Shown here one piece after another: positions 9,302-18,768 of a stretch of DNA of 64,000 bases. The stretch comes from DASSUW01 sp963806395 (lineage in GTDB: Bacteria; Actinomycetota; Thermoleophilia; Solirubrobacterales; Solirubrobacteraceae). Made by a program: the position numbers and the translations under genes. Below the pieces are notes generated by a model that was not told the DNA's origin, did no database searches, and was given only the letters and a program-made list of their open reading frames with translations. Position 1 is the stretch's first letter. Each line of letters begins with the position of its first letter. The stretch covers positions 186,001 through 250,000 of the forward strand of contig CAWDYI010000009.1 in assembly GCA_963806395.1 (NCBI GenBank), given 5' to 3'.

Positions 9302-10539
9302 GTCGTCTGTCGGCGGAAGAACACCGTCGACAAGGCCACGGCGATGATCAGCACGACCCCGTTGACGACGTCGGCCCACGTGAACGGCAGGCCGCCGACG
9401 ATCAGGCCCTGGCTGACCCACACGAGGAACGTGCCGCCGATCAGCGCGCCCCACACCGTGAACTTGCCGGTGGAGAGCACGACCGTCGACAGGAACGCCG
9501 CCGCGAAGGCCGGCAGCAGGAACCCGACGGCCACGTCCGGGGACGCCGAGCCCTGGTTGGCGGCGAGCACGATCCCGGCCGTGGCCGCGAGCAGGCCGCC
9601 GAGGATGAAGGCCTTGATCGTCTCCTTGCCCGGGTCGACGCCCGCGAGACGCGCGGCATCCCGGTTCGAGCCGGTCGCGTGCAGGTAGCGCCCGAAGGTC
9701 ATGTGCCCGAGCAGTACCCACATCACGACCGCGATCAGCAGCAGCACGCCGATCGTCCACGACGTGGCCGCGACCCAGTTGTCGACCCCGACGAGTACCA
9801 GCGCGACCGCGACCGCGAACGCGACGATGGCCGCGCAGATCGCTTCCCACTGGCGCCGCGGGCGCGAGTCGGGGCGACGGCGGCGCAGCGCCATGAACGC
9901 CCAGACGGCGACGAGGCCGAGCCCGATCCACAGGATCAGCGCGGGGAACTTGTGTCCGAAGGCGCCGAACGAGTCCGGGCCGGAGAACCAGCCAGGGAGC
10001 TCTCCCTTGGAGTCGACCGTCGGGGACATCTGCGTCCCCTTGCCGTACACGGAGGCGATGCCGGCGAACAACCCGCCGGTGCCGAGCGTGGCTATGAAGG
10101 TGTTGACCCGGAGGCGCACGACGAGCATTCCGTTGAGGAGCCCGCCGACGAGGCCGATGGCCAGGCACACGGCCAGCACGAGCAGGAACGGCCAGTCCTG
10201 GTTGATCTTGAGGCCGATCGAGAGGAACGTCGTCAGGGTGGCCATGCCACCGACCGACAGGTCGAACTGGCCGGCGATCAGCGTGACCATCACCGCCAGG
10301 CCGAGGATGAGCACCGGCGCGTTCTGGTGGATGTCGAGGAAGCGCGCGTCCGTGGAAGCGAACTTGTCGCCGAGCCAGACGGAATACGCGACGAACACTG
10401 CGAGGAACGCGAGGAAGGTGATCGAGCCCTGGAAGCTGCGCGAGCCCAGGAACGACCGCAGCGGGGAGCCACGCTCGGACTTCTTCTCGAGCGCTCCGCC
10501 GTCGGCGATCGGTTCGTCTGTGACGGCCGGGGCTTGCAT
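9298..10539 (-). CDS. sugar-type ABC transporter permease (BPD_transp_2)
   Basis: Inner-membrane permease of 413 residues, XylH/RbsC-like. A charged N-terminus (DGGALEKKSERGS) is followed by about ten hydrophobic segments. The family signature LIAGQFDLSVGGMATLTTF is present, as is the EAA-like loop region ATGSNRDAARLAGVDPG. This subfamily is longer than RbsC (about 320 residues), as in XylH. The ATG overlaps the TAA of the ATPase gene (TAATG), and its stop overlaps the CoA-transferase start. The substrate is unknown: the fold says monosaccharide-like, while the CoA-transferase neighbour leaves other small carboxylates possible. Confidence 0.87.
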   Translation of the reverse strand: MQAPAVTDEPIADGGALEKKSERGSPLRSFLGSRSFQGSITFLAFLAVFVAYSVWLGDKFASTDARFLDIHQNAPVLILGLAVMVTLIAGQFDLSVGGMATLTTFLSIGLKINQDWPFLLVLAVCLAIGLVGGLLNGMLVVRLRVNTFIATLGTGGLFAGIASVYGKGTQMSPTVDSKGELPGWFSGPDSFGAFGHKFPALILWIGLGLVAVWAFMALRRRRPDSRPRRQWEAICAAIVAFAVAVALVLVGVDNWVAATSWTIGVLLLIAVVMWVLLGHMTFGRYLHATGSNRDAARLAGVDPGKETIKAFILGGLLAATAGIVLAANQGSASPDVAVGFLLPAFAAAFLSTVVLSTGKFTVWGALIGGTFLVWVSQGLIVGGLPFTWADVVNGVVLIIAVALSTVFFRRQTT

Positions 10540-11977
10540 TAGATGAACGCCTCCAGTTGATGCGCGTCGGTCTCCCCGACCGGGATGAAGTCGCCGAGTT
10601 GCCCTTCCTCGACGACGGCGATGCGGTCACAGACCGCGAACAGGTCCTCGGAGTCCGACGTCACGACGAGGACGGCGGCGCCGCTCGTCGCACAGCTGAT
10701 GGATCAGGCGGTAGATCTCGCGCCGGGTGCCGACGTCGACGCCGCGGGTCGGCTCGCACAGCACGTAGACCTGCGGCTCGCGGAAGAGCACGCGGCCGAA
10801 GACGACCTTCTGCTTGTTGCCGCCCGAGAGCGTGCCGAAGTCGACGTCGGCTGTCCGCGGGGTGCACGTTGAGCTTCTCGACCATGTCCGAGCAGTCGCG
10901 CCGCTCGGCGCCACCGCGGAGCACGCGCAGCGGGTGGCGCCAGCCCTCGAGCGAGGACATGGTCAGGTTGTTTCCGACCGACATGTCCAGGAAGCCGCCC
11001 TGGGTCTCGCGGTGCGGTGGCACGAGCGACGATGCGCACATCGGCCGGCCGGACGACCGTGCCCGCACGCGGCTTCATGCTGCCGTGAGCCAGGTAGGCG
11101 ACGTCGTGGAGGCCCGAGCCGGGCAGCCCGGTGAGGCCGACGACCTCGCCGGCGCGCAGCACGAGGTCGACCGGTCCGGCGCGCCCGCCGTAGGCACCCT
11201 CGAGGCGCAGCATCTCCTCGCCCGGCGCGCGATGGTCGGCGGTTGTCCTCGAGCGTCTGGGACTCGTGGACGACCAGCATCTTCACGAGCGCGTCGCGGT
11301 CGAGCTCGCTCGAGAGCGAGTCGGCCGCGAGGTTGCCGTCGAGGATGACGACGACGCGCTGGGCGACGTCGAGGATCTCCGAGAGCTTGTGGCTGACCAT
11401 GATCACGGTCGCGCCCTCGGACACGGTCTGGGCGAGCGCGTCGATCAGGCGCCGCGCCTCGGCCGGGGGAAGCGTGGAGGTGGCCTCGTCGATGAAGAGG
11501 ACGCGGGCGCCGCGATCGAGCAGGCGGGCGACGGCGACGAGCGCCTTCTCCGCCGGCGACAGGTCGGCGACGAGCGTGTCGCGGGTCGCGGTCGAGCTCG
11601 ACACGCGCCAGCGCGATGCGCGGCGACGTCACGCTCGCGGCCGCGGTCGAGCAGCGGGCCGAAGCGGCGCATCGGCGCCTCGCCGAGGCGAAGGTTGTCG
11701 ATGATCGACAGCGTCGTCGATCAGGCCGAGGTCCTGGTGGATGAACCCGACCTCGGGGAGGTCGGCGAGGCTGGTGACGGGCTTGCCGCCGTAGGTGATC
11801 TCCCCGGCGCTGCGGCCGTAGACGCCGCCGAGGATCTTGATGAGCGTCGACTTGCCGGCGCCGTTGGGGCCCATCAGCCCGACGAACTCGCCGGCGCGGG
11901 ATCGTGAGGTCGATCCCGTGGAGGACCTCGTTGCGGCCGAAGGACTTGCGTAGGTCTTTGATGACGATGTCGTGCAT
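10539..11977 (-). CDS. sugar-type ABC transporter ATP-binding protein (about 7-8 frameshifts)
   Basis: Duplicated ABC ATPase of the RbsA/XylG type, about 480 residues when frames are joined. Blocks in order are MHDIVIKDLRKSFGRNEVL; GLMGPNGAGKSTLIKILGG (Walker A); ADLPEVGFIHQDLGL; LSPAEKALVAVARLLDRGAR with VLFIDEATSTL (Walker B); IMVSHKLSEILDVAQRV; EVVGLTGLPGSGLHDVAYL; DMSVGNNLTMSSLEG; TLSGGNKQKVVFGRVLF (signature) with EPTRGVDVGTRREIY; and TSDSEDLFAVCDRIAVVEEG. No premature stop lies within the correct frame of each block, so base-call indels are likely. As written the gene cannot give one protein. It sits between the binding protein and permease genes. Confidence 0.78.
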
Positions 11978-12034
11978 GGCTGATGCGGATGCAGGGGCGA
12001 CCGGCGGACCGGCCGCCCCTGCCTCGCCAGTGGT

Positions 12035-13197
12035 TCAGGACTTGCCCCAAAGCTTCTGGAACTTCGCCTTGAAGTCGAAGTCTGGGGGTGAGGAACCCGA
12101 ACTTGCCGAACTCGTCGGCGTTCTCGGCGGTCACGAGCGCGCTCGGGAGACGGTCGGACTCCCAGGCCTCGCCGCCGGCCTTGAGCGGGCGACCTGGTCC
12201 ATCGCACCCCACGAGGCGTACGGGAAGGGAACCGCGGTCGTCGCCGCGGCGCCGCCCGTGCCGGCCTTGATCAGCGTCAGGTAGTCGGGCGACGCGTCGT
12301 AGCCGGTCATCTTGAAGTCGTCGCGGCCCTGCTGCTCGGCGGCCTTCGCGAACGGGATGGCGGCCGGGTCATACGGAGCCATCACGAAGTCGAGCGACCC
12401 AGCGGGTTGAGACGACAGCGATGGCGGTGAACGTCGGTGCGCCGGCCTTGGCGAGGTCGGTGGTCGGGAAGTCCATCTCCTCGACCTCGCAGTCCGGGCA
12501 GTACTCCTCGATCTTGGCGATCGCGTTGGTGCGACGCTCGGCGACGATCGGGAAGGACTTGTCGTCGAACCGAGCGATCTTGGCTCGCCGGCTCTGCCTG
12601 GGACGCGACCCAGGTGCCGATGGCCTCGCCCTCGGCGACGCCGCCGGTGCTGACGTCGTGGACTGTCCTCGAACGTCCGGGTTCACGCACATGACGCACG
12701 CGATCGGGATGTCTTCGCGGCCGTGGCGGCGTCGACGGCCGCCTTGATCGAGTTGGCGTCGATCGAGACCAGGATGATCCCGTCGTAGCTTCTGCTGGAT
12801 CGCCTGCTGGACGAAGCCCGCCTGCTTGGCCGGCGTGAACTCGCCGTCGAAGATCGGCGACGGGCTCCCAGCCCATCGCCGTGGCCGCGGCCTGCGCGTC
12901 CTTGGAGCCCTGCAGGCAGTTGATGCCCGCGTTGCCGCAGGAGATGACCGCGACCTTGCCGGTGCCCGGATCGAACGCCTCCGTCGGCTTCTGCCACTCG
13001 AGCGACGACGTGTCCTGGAACTTCGCGGCAGCCTCGACGGCCGCATCCTTGCCTGAAGCGCCGTCGGTCGTGGTCGCGGCCTTGTCCGAGCTTCCGGCAT
13101 CGGACGACGCGTCGTCGTCACCACATCCGACCGCTCCGAACGCGATGAGGGCCAGCGAGGCCACCCACGCCACGTAGCCCCTGTTCCTGACACTCAT
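12035..13197 (-). CDS. sugar ABC transporter substrate-binding lipoprotein (several frameshifts)
   Basis: Periplasmic-binding-protein-like lipoprotein of about 387 residues. A signal peptide MSVRNRGYVAWVASLALI ends in the lipobox FGAVGC at about residue 24, followed by a D/S/A linker. Joined blocks give TGKVAVISCGNAGINCLQG, IFDGEFTPAKQAGFVQQAI, YDGIILVSIDANSIKAAVD, DIPIACVMCVNPDV, ARFDDKSFPIVAERRTNAIA, DFKMTGYDASPDYLTLIK and the C-terminus KAKFQKLWGKS. A strong GGAGGAGAGG lies 7-8 nt before ATG. Frameshifts occur about every 100-200 bases but motifs resume intact. It is the first gene of the ABC/CoA-transferase operon. Confidence 0.78.
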
Positions 13198-13287
13198 GTG
13201 AACCTCTCCTCCTCGATGTGCCCGGGACCACATACCTGGTGCCGGGCCTTGTCGAGGACGACCGTACGTCCGCGCGTCCGTGCCCTG

Positions 13288-14124
13288 TCATCGATCAGTC
13301 GCGGCCGTTGTCGAGATTTCCAAGGGGTCGATAGCGACGCTCTGGCGCGCTGCGACGCTCACGCGCCCGTATGCGCGCTCGGGTCCGGTCCGCCACAGCT
13401 CCACGGTGAGCGCCTCGCCGGGGTACACGACGCCCGTGAAACGAGCGTTGAGCGCGGTGATGTTGGATGGTTCTCCATCGGCCACGACGGGCAGGGCCAT
13501 GCGAGCGGCGAACCCGTAGGTGCACAGGCCGTGCAGGATCGGGCGCTCGAACCCGGCGCGGAGCGCGAACTCGGGGTCGATGTGCAGCGGGTTCGTGTCG
13601 CCGTTGAGGCGGTAGAGCCGGGCTTGGTGCGGGAGCGTCGCCTCGACGACGACGGCGTCGGGCGGGCCGTCGAGCGCGGGCGCCGCGAGACCGGCGCCGC
13701 GCTCCCCGCCGAATCCTCCTCCACCGCGGACGAAGCTCGCGTAGACGGCGGTGGCGACCGGCTCGCCGTCGACGCTGACCTCCGCGGTCGTGTCGATGAT
13801 CGCGCCGGAGCCCTTGTCCCACAGCTTCGAGACGTGCGCGCGGATGTCGAGCTCACCGGCCGGCGGGACGGGGCGGTGCAGCTGCAGGCGCTGCTCGCCG
13901 TGCAGGACCTTCGCGAGGTCGATGCCGAGCTCGTCCTCCATCAGCATCAGCGCGGCGAACGGCGGGACGACGGGAAAGGTCGGGAGCGCTTTCAGTCCGC
14001 GCTCGTAGACGAACGGCAGCTCGGTGGCGCCGACGCTGAGCGCGTACAGGATGCAGTCACGCTCGTCGTAGCGCTTGCGGATGCGCGGGAACTCGAAGCC
14101 CTCGATCGCCGGATCGAGGCTCAC
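13288..14124 (-). CDS. MaoC family dehydratase (2-enoyl-CoA hydratase 2-like)
   Basis: Double hot-dog MaoC-like hydratase of 278 residues. The C-terminal hot dog holds the hydratase 2 motif in YRLNGDTNPLHIDPEFALRA (catalytic Asp and His), followed by GFERPILHGLCTYGFAARM. The N-terminal repeat is degenerate and probably structural, as in the hydratase domain of MFE-2. The product would be (R)-3-hydroxyacyl-CoA. It is the last gene of a four-gene operon, and its ATG overlaps the stop of the enoyl-CoA hydratase (ATGA). Having both crotonase and MaoC hydratases beside an SDR suggests degradation of a branched or cyclic acyl-CoA. Confidence 0.9.
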   Translation of the reverse strand: MSLDPAIEGFEFPRIRKRYDERDCILYALSVGATELPFVYERGLKALPTFPVVPPFAALMLMEDELGIDLAKVLHGEQRLQLHRPVPPAGELDIRAHVSKLWDKGSGAIIDTTAEVSVDGEPVATAVYASFVRGGGGFGGERGAGLAAPALDGPPDAVVVEATLPHQARLYRLNGDTNPLHIDPEFALRAGFERPILHGLCTYGFAARMALPVVADGEPSNITALNARFTGVVYPGEALTVELWRTGPERAYGRVSVAARQSVAIDPLEISTTAATDR

Positions 14125-14894
14125 AGCCGGAAGTTGGGCTCGCGCTTCTCGGCGAACGCGGCGAGACCCTCACGGGCCTCGTCGGAGCGAAAGACGTCCT
14201 CGCCGAGCTGGGACTCGAGCTCGTAGGCCTCGGCGAGCGGCATGTCGGCCTGGCGCCAGACGGCCTCCTTGATGCGCTGCACGGCGAGCGAGCCGTTGCC
14301 GGCGACCGTGCGCGCGAGTGTCATCGCTTCGGCCTCGAGCTGCTCGCGCTCGACGATCTGGTTGATGAGCCCGATCGACAGCGCCTCCGCCGCGGCCAGC
14401 AGGCGGCCGGTGAGCAGGATGTCCATCGCGTGCACGTAGGCGATCTGCCGCGGCAGCCGGGTCGTGCCGCCGCCGCCCGGATAGACGCCCCAGCGGCATT
14501 CGGGCTGGCCGAAGCGCGCCGCGGGGACGCTGAGCCGTAGGTCGGTGCAGGTCAGCAGCTCCATGCCGCCGCCGAGGCAGTCGCCGTTGACAGCAGCGAT
14601 GACCGGCTTGAAGACCGGGCCCAGCGAGCCCTTCATGTATGCCTCCTGGTTGTCACGCGGGTTCATCTCCCCGGACTGCAGGCGTGGGATGAACGTCTTC
14701 AGGTTCGACCCGACCGAGAACGCGCGCTCGCCCGCGCCCGTGACCACCGCCACCTTGAGCGAGTCGTCGTCGCGCAGGCGCTCCCAGGCCTTTGCGAGCG
14801 CGGCCATCGACTCGGGGTCGAACGCGTTCAGCGCGCCCGGCTCGTCGAGCGTGAGCCACAGGATCACGCCGTCGCGGACCTCCTCGCGGATCAT
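14121..14894 (-). CDS. enoyl-CoA hydratase/isomerase family protein
   Basis: Crotonase superfamily, 257 residues. It has TLDEPGALNAFDPESM, the oxyanion-hole region GAGERAFSVGSNLKTF, AAVNGDCLGGGMELLTCTDL, GQPECRWGVYPGGGGTTRLP (with a Glu in the active-site position) and AREGLAAFAEKREPNF near the C-terminus. The ATG overlaps the stop of the SDR upstream, and the stop overlaps the MaoC start. Hydration or isomerisation of a 2-enoyl-CoA is expected; the specific substrate cannot be read from the sequence. Confidence 0.9.
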   Translation of the reverse strand: MIREEVRDGVILWLTLDEPGALNAFDPESMAALAKAWERLRDDDSLKVAVVTGAGERAFSVGSNLKTFIPRLQSGEMNPRDNQEAYMKGSLGPVFKPVIAAVNGDCLGGGMELLTCTDLRLSVPAARFGQPECRWGVYPGGGGTTRLPRQIAYVHAMDILLTGRLLAAAEALSIGLINQIVEREQLEAEAMTLARTVAGNGSLAVQRIKEAVWRQADMPLAEAYELESQLGEDVFRSDEAREGLAAFAEKREPNFRL

Positions 14895-15667
14895 CCGACC
14901 ATCCGCCGCTGCTCGAGCGAGTAGCCGCCGTCGACGACCATGACGTCGCCGGTGAGGTAGGACGAGGCGTCCGAGACGAGGAAGCTGCAGGCGGCGAGGA
15001 TGTCCTCGGCGCTCGCGAAGCGCCCGAGCGGCACGCGCGCGCGCATCTCCTCGGCCGCTTCCGGCGTCGCCCACAGCTTCGCCCCCGCCCCCTCGGTGTC
15101 CACCGGGCCGGGAGCGATCGCGTTGACGCGGATGCCGTGTGGCGCCCACTCGACGGCCAGCGAGCGCGTCAGGTTGACCACGCCGGCCTTGGCCGCCGCC
15201 GAGTGCGCGTTGCCGGGCCCGCCGGTCCACGCGTAGGTGGCGACGATGTTGACGATCTCCCCCGCGGTGTCCTCGCGCGCAAGCGCGCGCCGGGCGAGCT
15301 CGCGCGAGCAGAAGAACGTGCCGTCGAGGACGATGCCGACGACCGCTCGCCAGCCGTTGGGCGAGATGTCCTGCGCGGGCGCGACGAAGTTGCCGGCGGC
15401 GTTGTTGACGAGGATCCGCACCGGACCGAGCGTGCCCTCGATCGCGTCGAACGCGGCCGCCACCGCAGCGGGGTCGCGGACGTCGGCCTGCGCGGCGGCG
15501 GCGCGCTCAGGGCCGAGCAGCGCCACCACCTCCTCGAGCGGCTCGCTCCGCCGGCCGATCACCCCGACGCGCGCGCCCTCGGCCGCCAGGCCGAGCGCGA
15601 ACGCCCGTCCGAGCCCCGAACCGCCGCCGGTGACGAGGGCGACGCGCCCGTCGAGAGCGCCGCTCAT
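14891..15667 (-). CDS. SDR family oxidoreductase
   Basis: Classical short-chain dehydrogenase of 258 residues. It has VALVTGGGSGLGRAFALGLA (TGxxxGxG), LVNNAAGNF (NNAG) and PGPVDTEGAG, and ends VVDGGYSLEQRRMVG. At the Tyr position the sequence reads ATYAWTGGPGNAHSAAAKAG, so the usual YxxxK appears as HSAAAK. This substitution is typical of 2,4-dienoyl-CoA reductase-like SDRs, where the Tyr is replaced. That supports a dienoyl-CoA reductase role within this beta-oxidation-like operon. Coupled to both neighbours by ATGA overlaps. Confidence 0.87.
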   Translation of the reverse strand: MSGALDGRVALVTGGGSGLGRAFALGLAAEGARVGVIGRRSEPLEEVVALLGPERAAAAQADVRDPAAVAAAFDAIEGTLGPVRILVNNAAGNFVAPAQDISPNGWRAVVGIVLDGTFFCSRELARRALAREDTAGEIVNIVATYAWTGGPGNAHSAAAKAGVVNLTRSLAVEWAPHGIRVNAIAPGPVDTEGAGAKLWATPEAAEEMRARVPLGRFASAEDILAACSFLVSDASSYLTGDVMVVDGGYSLEQRRMVG

Positions 15668-16479
15668 GAGCCCACGAAGGACGGGGGACGCTTCTCCGTG
15701 AAGGCGGTGACGCCCTCGTCGAAGTCGGCGCTGCCGGTGAGCTCCTCCTGCAGCGTGGTCTCGAGCTCCATCTGCCGCTCGAGATCCCGATAGAGGGCGG
15801 CGTGCAGGGTGCGCTTGGTGGCCGCGTAGGCGCGCGTCGGCCCGCCGGCCAGCTCGCGGGTGAGCTTCTCGGCTGCCTGCCAGTGCTCTGCGTCCGGAAC
15901 CACCTGGTCGATCAGGCCCCAGTCGCAGGCGTCGGTGGCGGACAGGCGCTCGGCCAGGAGCGCCAGCCGGGACGCACGGGCGTGACCCAGGCGGGCGGCC
16001 AGGAACAGCGACGCGCCGCCGTCGGGCGTCAGCCCGATGCGGGTGAACGCGACGAGGAAGAACGCGGACTCGGCGGCGACGACCAGGTCGCACGACAGCG
16101 CCAGCGACACGCCGATCCCCGCCGCCGGCCCGTTGACGGCCGCCACGACCGGCTTGGGCATATGGCGGATCCGCAGCACGATCGGGTTGCTCAGCTCACG
16201 CAGCGACCGGCCGACGTCCAGGCGACCGCGCTCGACATCGGCCGACAGCTTGTGGACGTCGGCACCGGCCGAGAATGCCCGGCCGGCGCCGGTGATCACC
16301 AGCGCGCGCAGACTTGCGTCGTCCTCGACCACGGTCAGTGCGGCCGTCAGGTCCTGCGGCAGCCGGTCGTCCCACGCGTTGAGGACCTCCGGGCGGTTCA
16401 GCTCGATGCACGCCGCCGGTCCCGACCGCGACAGCGTCACCGTCTCGTACTCGCGAAGCGGTTCCCAATCACGAGGCAT
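15664..16479 (-). CDS. enoyl-CoA hydratase/isomerase family protein
   Basis: Crotonase superfamily, 271 residues, starting MPRDWEPLREYETVTLSRSG. It shows LNRPEVLNAWDDRLPQD, GAGRAFSAGADVHKLSAD, AAVNGPAAGIGVSLALSCDL, FTRIGLTPDGGASLFLAAR and DEGVTAFTEKRPPSF. AGAD.HK and GLTPDGG resemble PaaG-type isomerases. It is the first complete gene of the ECH-SDR-ECH-MaoC operon. An AGAAGGG lies 5 nt before the ATG, and the truncated wax ester synthase/DGAT gene ends 21 bp upstream on the same strand. Confidence 0.9.
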   Translation of the reverse strand: MPRDWEPLREYETVTLSRSGPAACIELNRPEVLNAWDDRLPQDLTAALTVVEDDASLRALVITGAGRAFSAGADVHKLSADVERGRLDVGRSLRELSNPIVLRIRHMPKPVVAAVNGPAAGIGVSLALSCDLVVAAESAFFLVAFTRIGLTPDGGASLFLAARLGHARASRLALLAERLSATDACDWGLIDQVVPDAEHWQAAEKLTRELAGGPTRAYAATKRTLHAALYRDLERQMELETTLQEELTGSADFDEGVTAFTEKRPPSFVGS

Positions 16480-16500
16480 TCAGGCCCTTCTGTTCGGAGG

Positions 16501-17281
16501 TCAAACCGCCGCCGTCGCGCGAAGGTCGTCGTAAGCAGCCTGCAGGTCGTCGATCACGTCCCACACGTCGGGGACTGTTGAACGGCGTCCCGGGTGGCGC
16601 CCTGAAGATCAGCGGCACGGTGTCGACCAGCGTGCGGGCCAGCGTCCCCAGCTGCTTCGCCTGCCGCTTGGCGACCTCCGGCTTGATCAGATGCGTCAGC
16701 TCGCGTCCGGCGCGCACCGCGGACGAGACGTGGTGCCCGGTGGCGTGCGCCGCCTGGGCGATCGAGTTCGGCGCCGGCTTGGCCTCCCACACCACGAGCG
16801 GCGCCTCGGGCTCGACCTCGTGCAGGACCTCGATCAGCTCGATGCTCGAGACCCCGTCGACCATCGCGTGGTGGAGCTTCAAGAACAGGACCGTGTGCCC
16901 GTCCGCGTGGCCATGGATCACCGTCACGTGCCACAGGGGGCGATCGCGGTCCAGGAGCCGGCTCTGGAGCTCGCCGCCGACCTCCGAGAGGACGCGATCG
17001 TCGCCAGGGGCGGGCAGCGTCAGCTCGTCGACGTGGTTCTCCAGATCGAAGTCCGGATCGTCCTCCCACGTGGGATGCGCCAGGCGCAGCGGCGGGACGA
17101 CGACGCGCTGGCGGTAGCGCGGCAGGAGGTGGATGCGCGCGGCGAGCATCCGCAGGACGTCGTCGCGGCCGAACCTGCCCTCGTAGACGAGGCATTCGCC
17201 GAGATGCATGGGCTGCGACTCGTCCTCCCAGTAGAGAAAGATCGAGTCGGCGGCCGAGAGCCGTCGTTTCAGGGCGGTCAC
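16501..17281 (-). pseudogene. wax ester synthase/diacylglycerol acyltransferase, internally deleted
   Basis: WS/DGAT family acyltransferase reduced to about 260 codons; the family norm is about 450-480. The N-terminal half is good: MTALKRRLSAADSIFLYWED, HLGECLVYEG and the catalytic LKLHHAMVDGVSSIEL (HHxxxDG). At APPGTPFN it jumps straight to TVPDVWDVIDDLQAAYDDL, which looks like the extreme C-terminus of the family, read in another frame and ending at TGA 16501-16503. The middle, with the N-G-x-ND.V block, is missing. Either the gene carries a real internal deletion of about 200 codons plus a frame change, or the assembly lost sequence. GTG start at 17281. Confidence 0.7.
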
Positions 17282-17398
17282 GGCGTCGAAGCTAGACGAG
17301 CCGAGGCCCTTTCATGTCCACCTCTCCGTGACGCGGTTGTCGAGACGTACAACGCCTCGTAGGGCGGGCGCGTACCCGGCGCGACGCCGCTTTGCGAT

Positions 17399-18160
17399 GT
17401 GTCCCGCTCGCTGCGACGATCCAGCGCCTCGCTCGTGCATCCGGCAGCCCTCACCGCCCGATTCGCTCCCGCGGGTCTCGCCATCGCCGGTGTCGGGCTG
17501 GCCGTGGCGATCGCGGTGGGCGTTGTGGCGGTGCCGGACATGGCCGGCTCGATCTCGGGCGCGACGGAGTCGCTGGGCGGGTGGATCTACCTCGCGGTCG
17601 TCGCGCTCGTGTTCTTCGAGACGACGGCGCTGGTGGGGTTCGTGATCCATGGCGAGCTGGCGCTGCTGGTCGCCGGGGTCGCGGCCGAGCGCGGTGACGC
17701 GTCGCTGCCCGTGATCATCGGCCTGGCGTGGGGAGCCGCGGTCGCGGGGGATGTCGTGAGCCTGCTCCTCGGCCGGCGGCTCGGCCGTGGGTTCCTCGAG
17801 CGGCACGGCCCCCGGGTTCGTCTCGGGCCGCCGCAACTGACCCGGATCGACGGGTTCTTCGCCCGTCACGGGCGCAAGGCGGTGCTGCTCGGCCGGTTCA
17901 CGGGATTCCTGCGCGCGACGGTGCCGTTCGTCGCCGGAAGCTCGGGGATGCCGCTGCGGCGCCTGCTGCCCGCCAGCGCGCTCAGCGCGTTTCTGTGGAC
18001 GGGCACGTTCATCGTGGTCGGCTACGTGTTCTCCGAGTCGTTCACGAGCGCCGGCGAGACCGTCACGAGATGGGCGCTCGTGCTCATCCTGGTGGCGGGA
18101 GCCGGGTTCGTGGTCCGCTCCCGTCTGGCGGGCGGGCGGTCAGCGCGCGGCGAGCGCTGA
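17399..18160 (+). CDS. DedA family membrane protein
   Basis: SNARE-associated/DedA-type membrane protein of 253 residues. An N-terminal helix (residues about 25-48) and further hydrophobic stretches surround the signature FFARHGRKAVLLGRFTGFLR followed by PFVAGSSGMPLRRLLPASA, which matches the conserved F-x-R-(F/I)-P-x-R..PxxAG pattern. The acidic residue is present in VFFETTALVGFVIHGELAL. These proteins act in the cytoplasmic membrane in lipid-carrier and phosphatidylethanolamine flipping and membrane-potential maintenance. GTG start. Its 3' end overlaps the convergent TetR gene by 21 bp. Confidence 0.87.
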   Translation: MSRSLRRSSASLVHPAALTARFAPAGLAIAGVGLAVAIAVGVVAVPDMAGSISGATESLGGWIYLAVVALVFFETTALVGFVIHGELALLVAGVAAERGDASLPVIIGLAWGAAVAGDVVSLLLGRRLGRGFLERHGPRVRLGPPQLTRIDGFFARHGRKAVLLGRFTGFLRATVPFVAGSSGMPLRRLLPASALSAFLWTGTFIVVGYVFSESFTSAGETVTRWALVLILVAGAGFVVRSRLAGGRSARGER

Positions 18161-18742
18161 GATGCCCGCCTCGGCGAACGCGACGGCGGCGTCGAGCAGG
18201 GTGGCCGTCTCGGCCTCGGTGAGGGCACGCTTGTGCTGCTCCATGCGCGACGCGGCGGTCTCCTCGGCGATGCGCACGGCCGCGACCAGGGACGCGGCCG
18301 CCAGTTGGGCGGAGAGCTCCTCGCGGTGTCCGAGCTCGGCGGCCAACGCGTCGGCGATCACGCGCTCGACGTCGCCGTAGAGCTGGAGCCGGCGCGCGCC
18401 GACGACCGGGACCTCGCGGGCGAGCCTGAGCTGGAGGACGAGCTCCGGCTCGATCCAGCCCGCGTGCTGGCCGAGCCAGGCGCGCACGGTGGCGATCGTC
18501 CCGCCGGCGGCGTTCTCGCGCAGCGCGGGCGCGAGGGCATCGACGGCGGACGTCGCGTCCCCGAAGACGATGTCCTCCTTGCTCGCGTAGTACGTGAAGA
18601 CCGTCGCGCGGGAGACGTCGGCGGCGTCGGCGATCTGATCCATGGTCGTGCCGGCGAACCCGTGCTCGTCGAACAGCCGCATGGCGGCGTCGCGGATCGC
18701 GATCCGGGTTGCGCGCTTCTTCCGTTCTCGGAGGCCGGCCAT
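18140..18742 (-). CDS. TetR/AcrR family transcriptional regulator
   Basis: TetR-type repressor of 200 residues. The N-terminal helix-turn-helix is typical: ATRIAIRDAAMRLFDEHGFA, then GTTMDQIADAADVSRATVFT and YYASKEDIVFGD. A C-terminal ligand domain follows (SxxR, AALA-rich). It is divergent from the MMPL transporter with a 79-bp gap containing several inverted TCTG/CAGA repeats, so it most likely represses the transporter gene. The ligand is unknown. Confidence 0.9.
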   Translation of the reverse strand: MAGLRERKKRATRIAIRDAAMRLFDEHGFAGTTMDQIADAADVSRATVFTYYASKEDIVFGDATSAVDALAPALRENAAGGTIATVRAWLGQHAGWIEPELVLQLRLAREVPVVGARRLQLYGDVERVIADALAAELGHREELSAQLAAASLVAAVRIAEETAASRMEQHKRALTEAETATLLDAAVAFAEAGISALAAR

Positions 18743-18768
18743 ACGTCTCCGGTGATTCTAACATCGAA

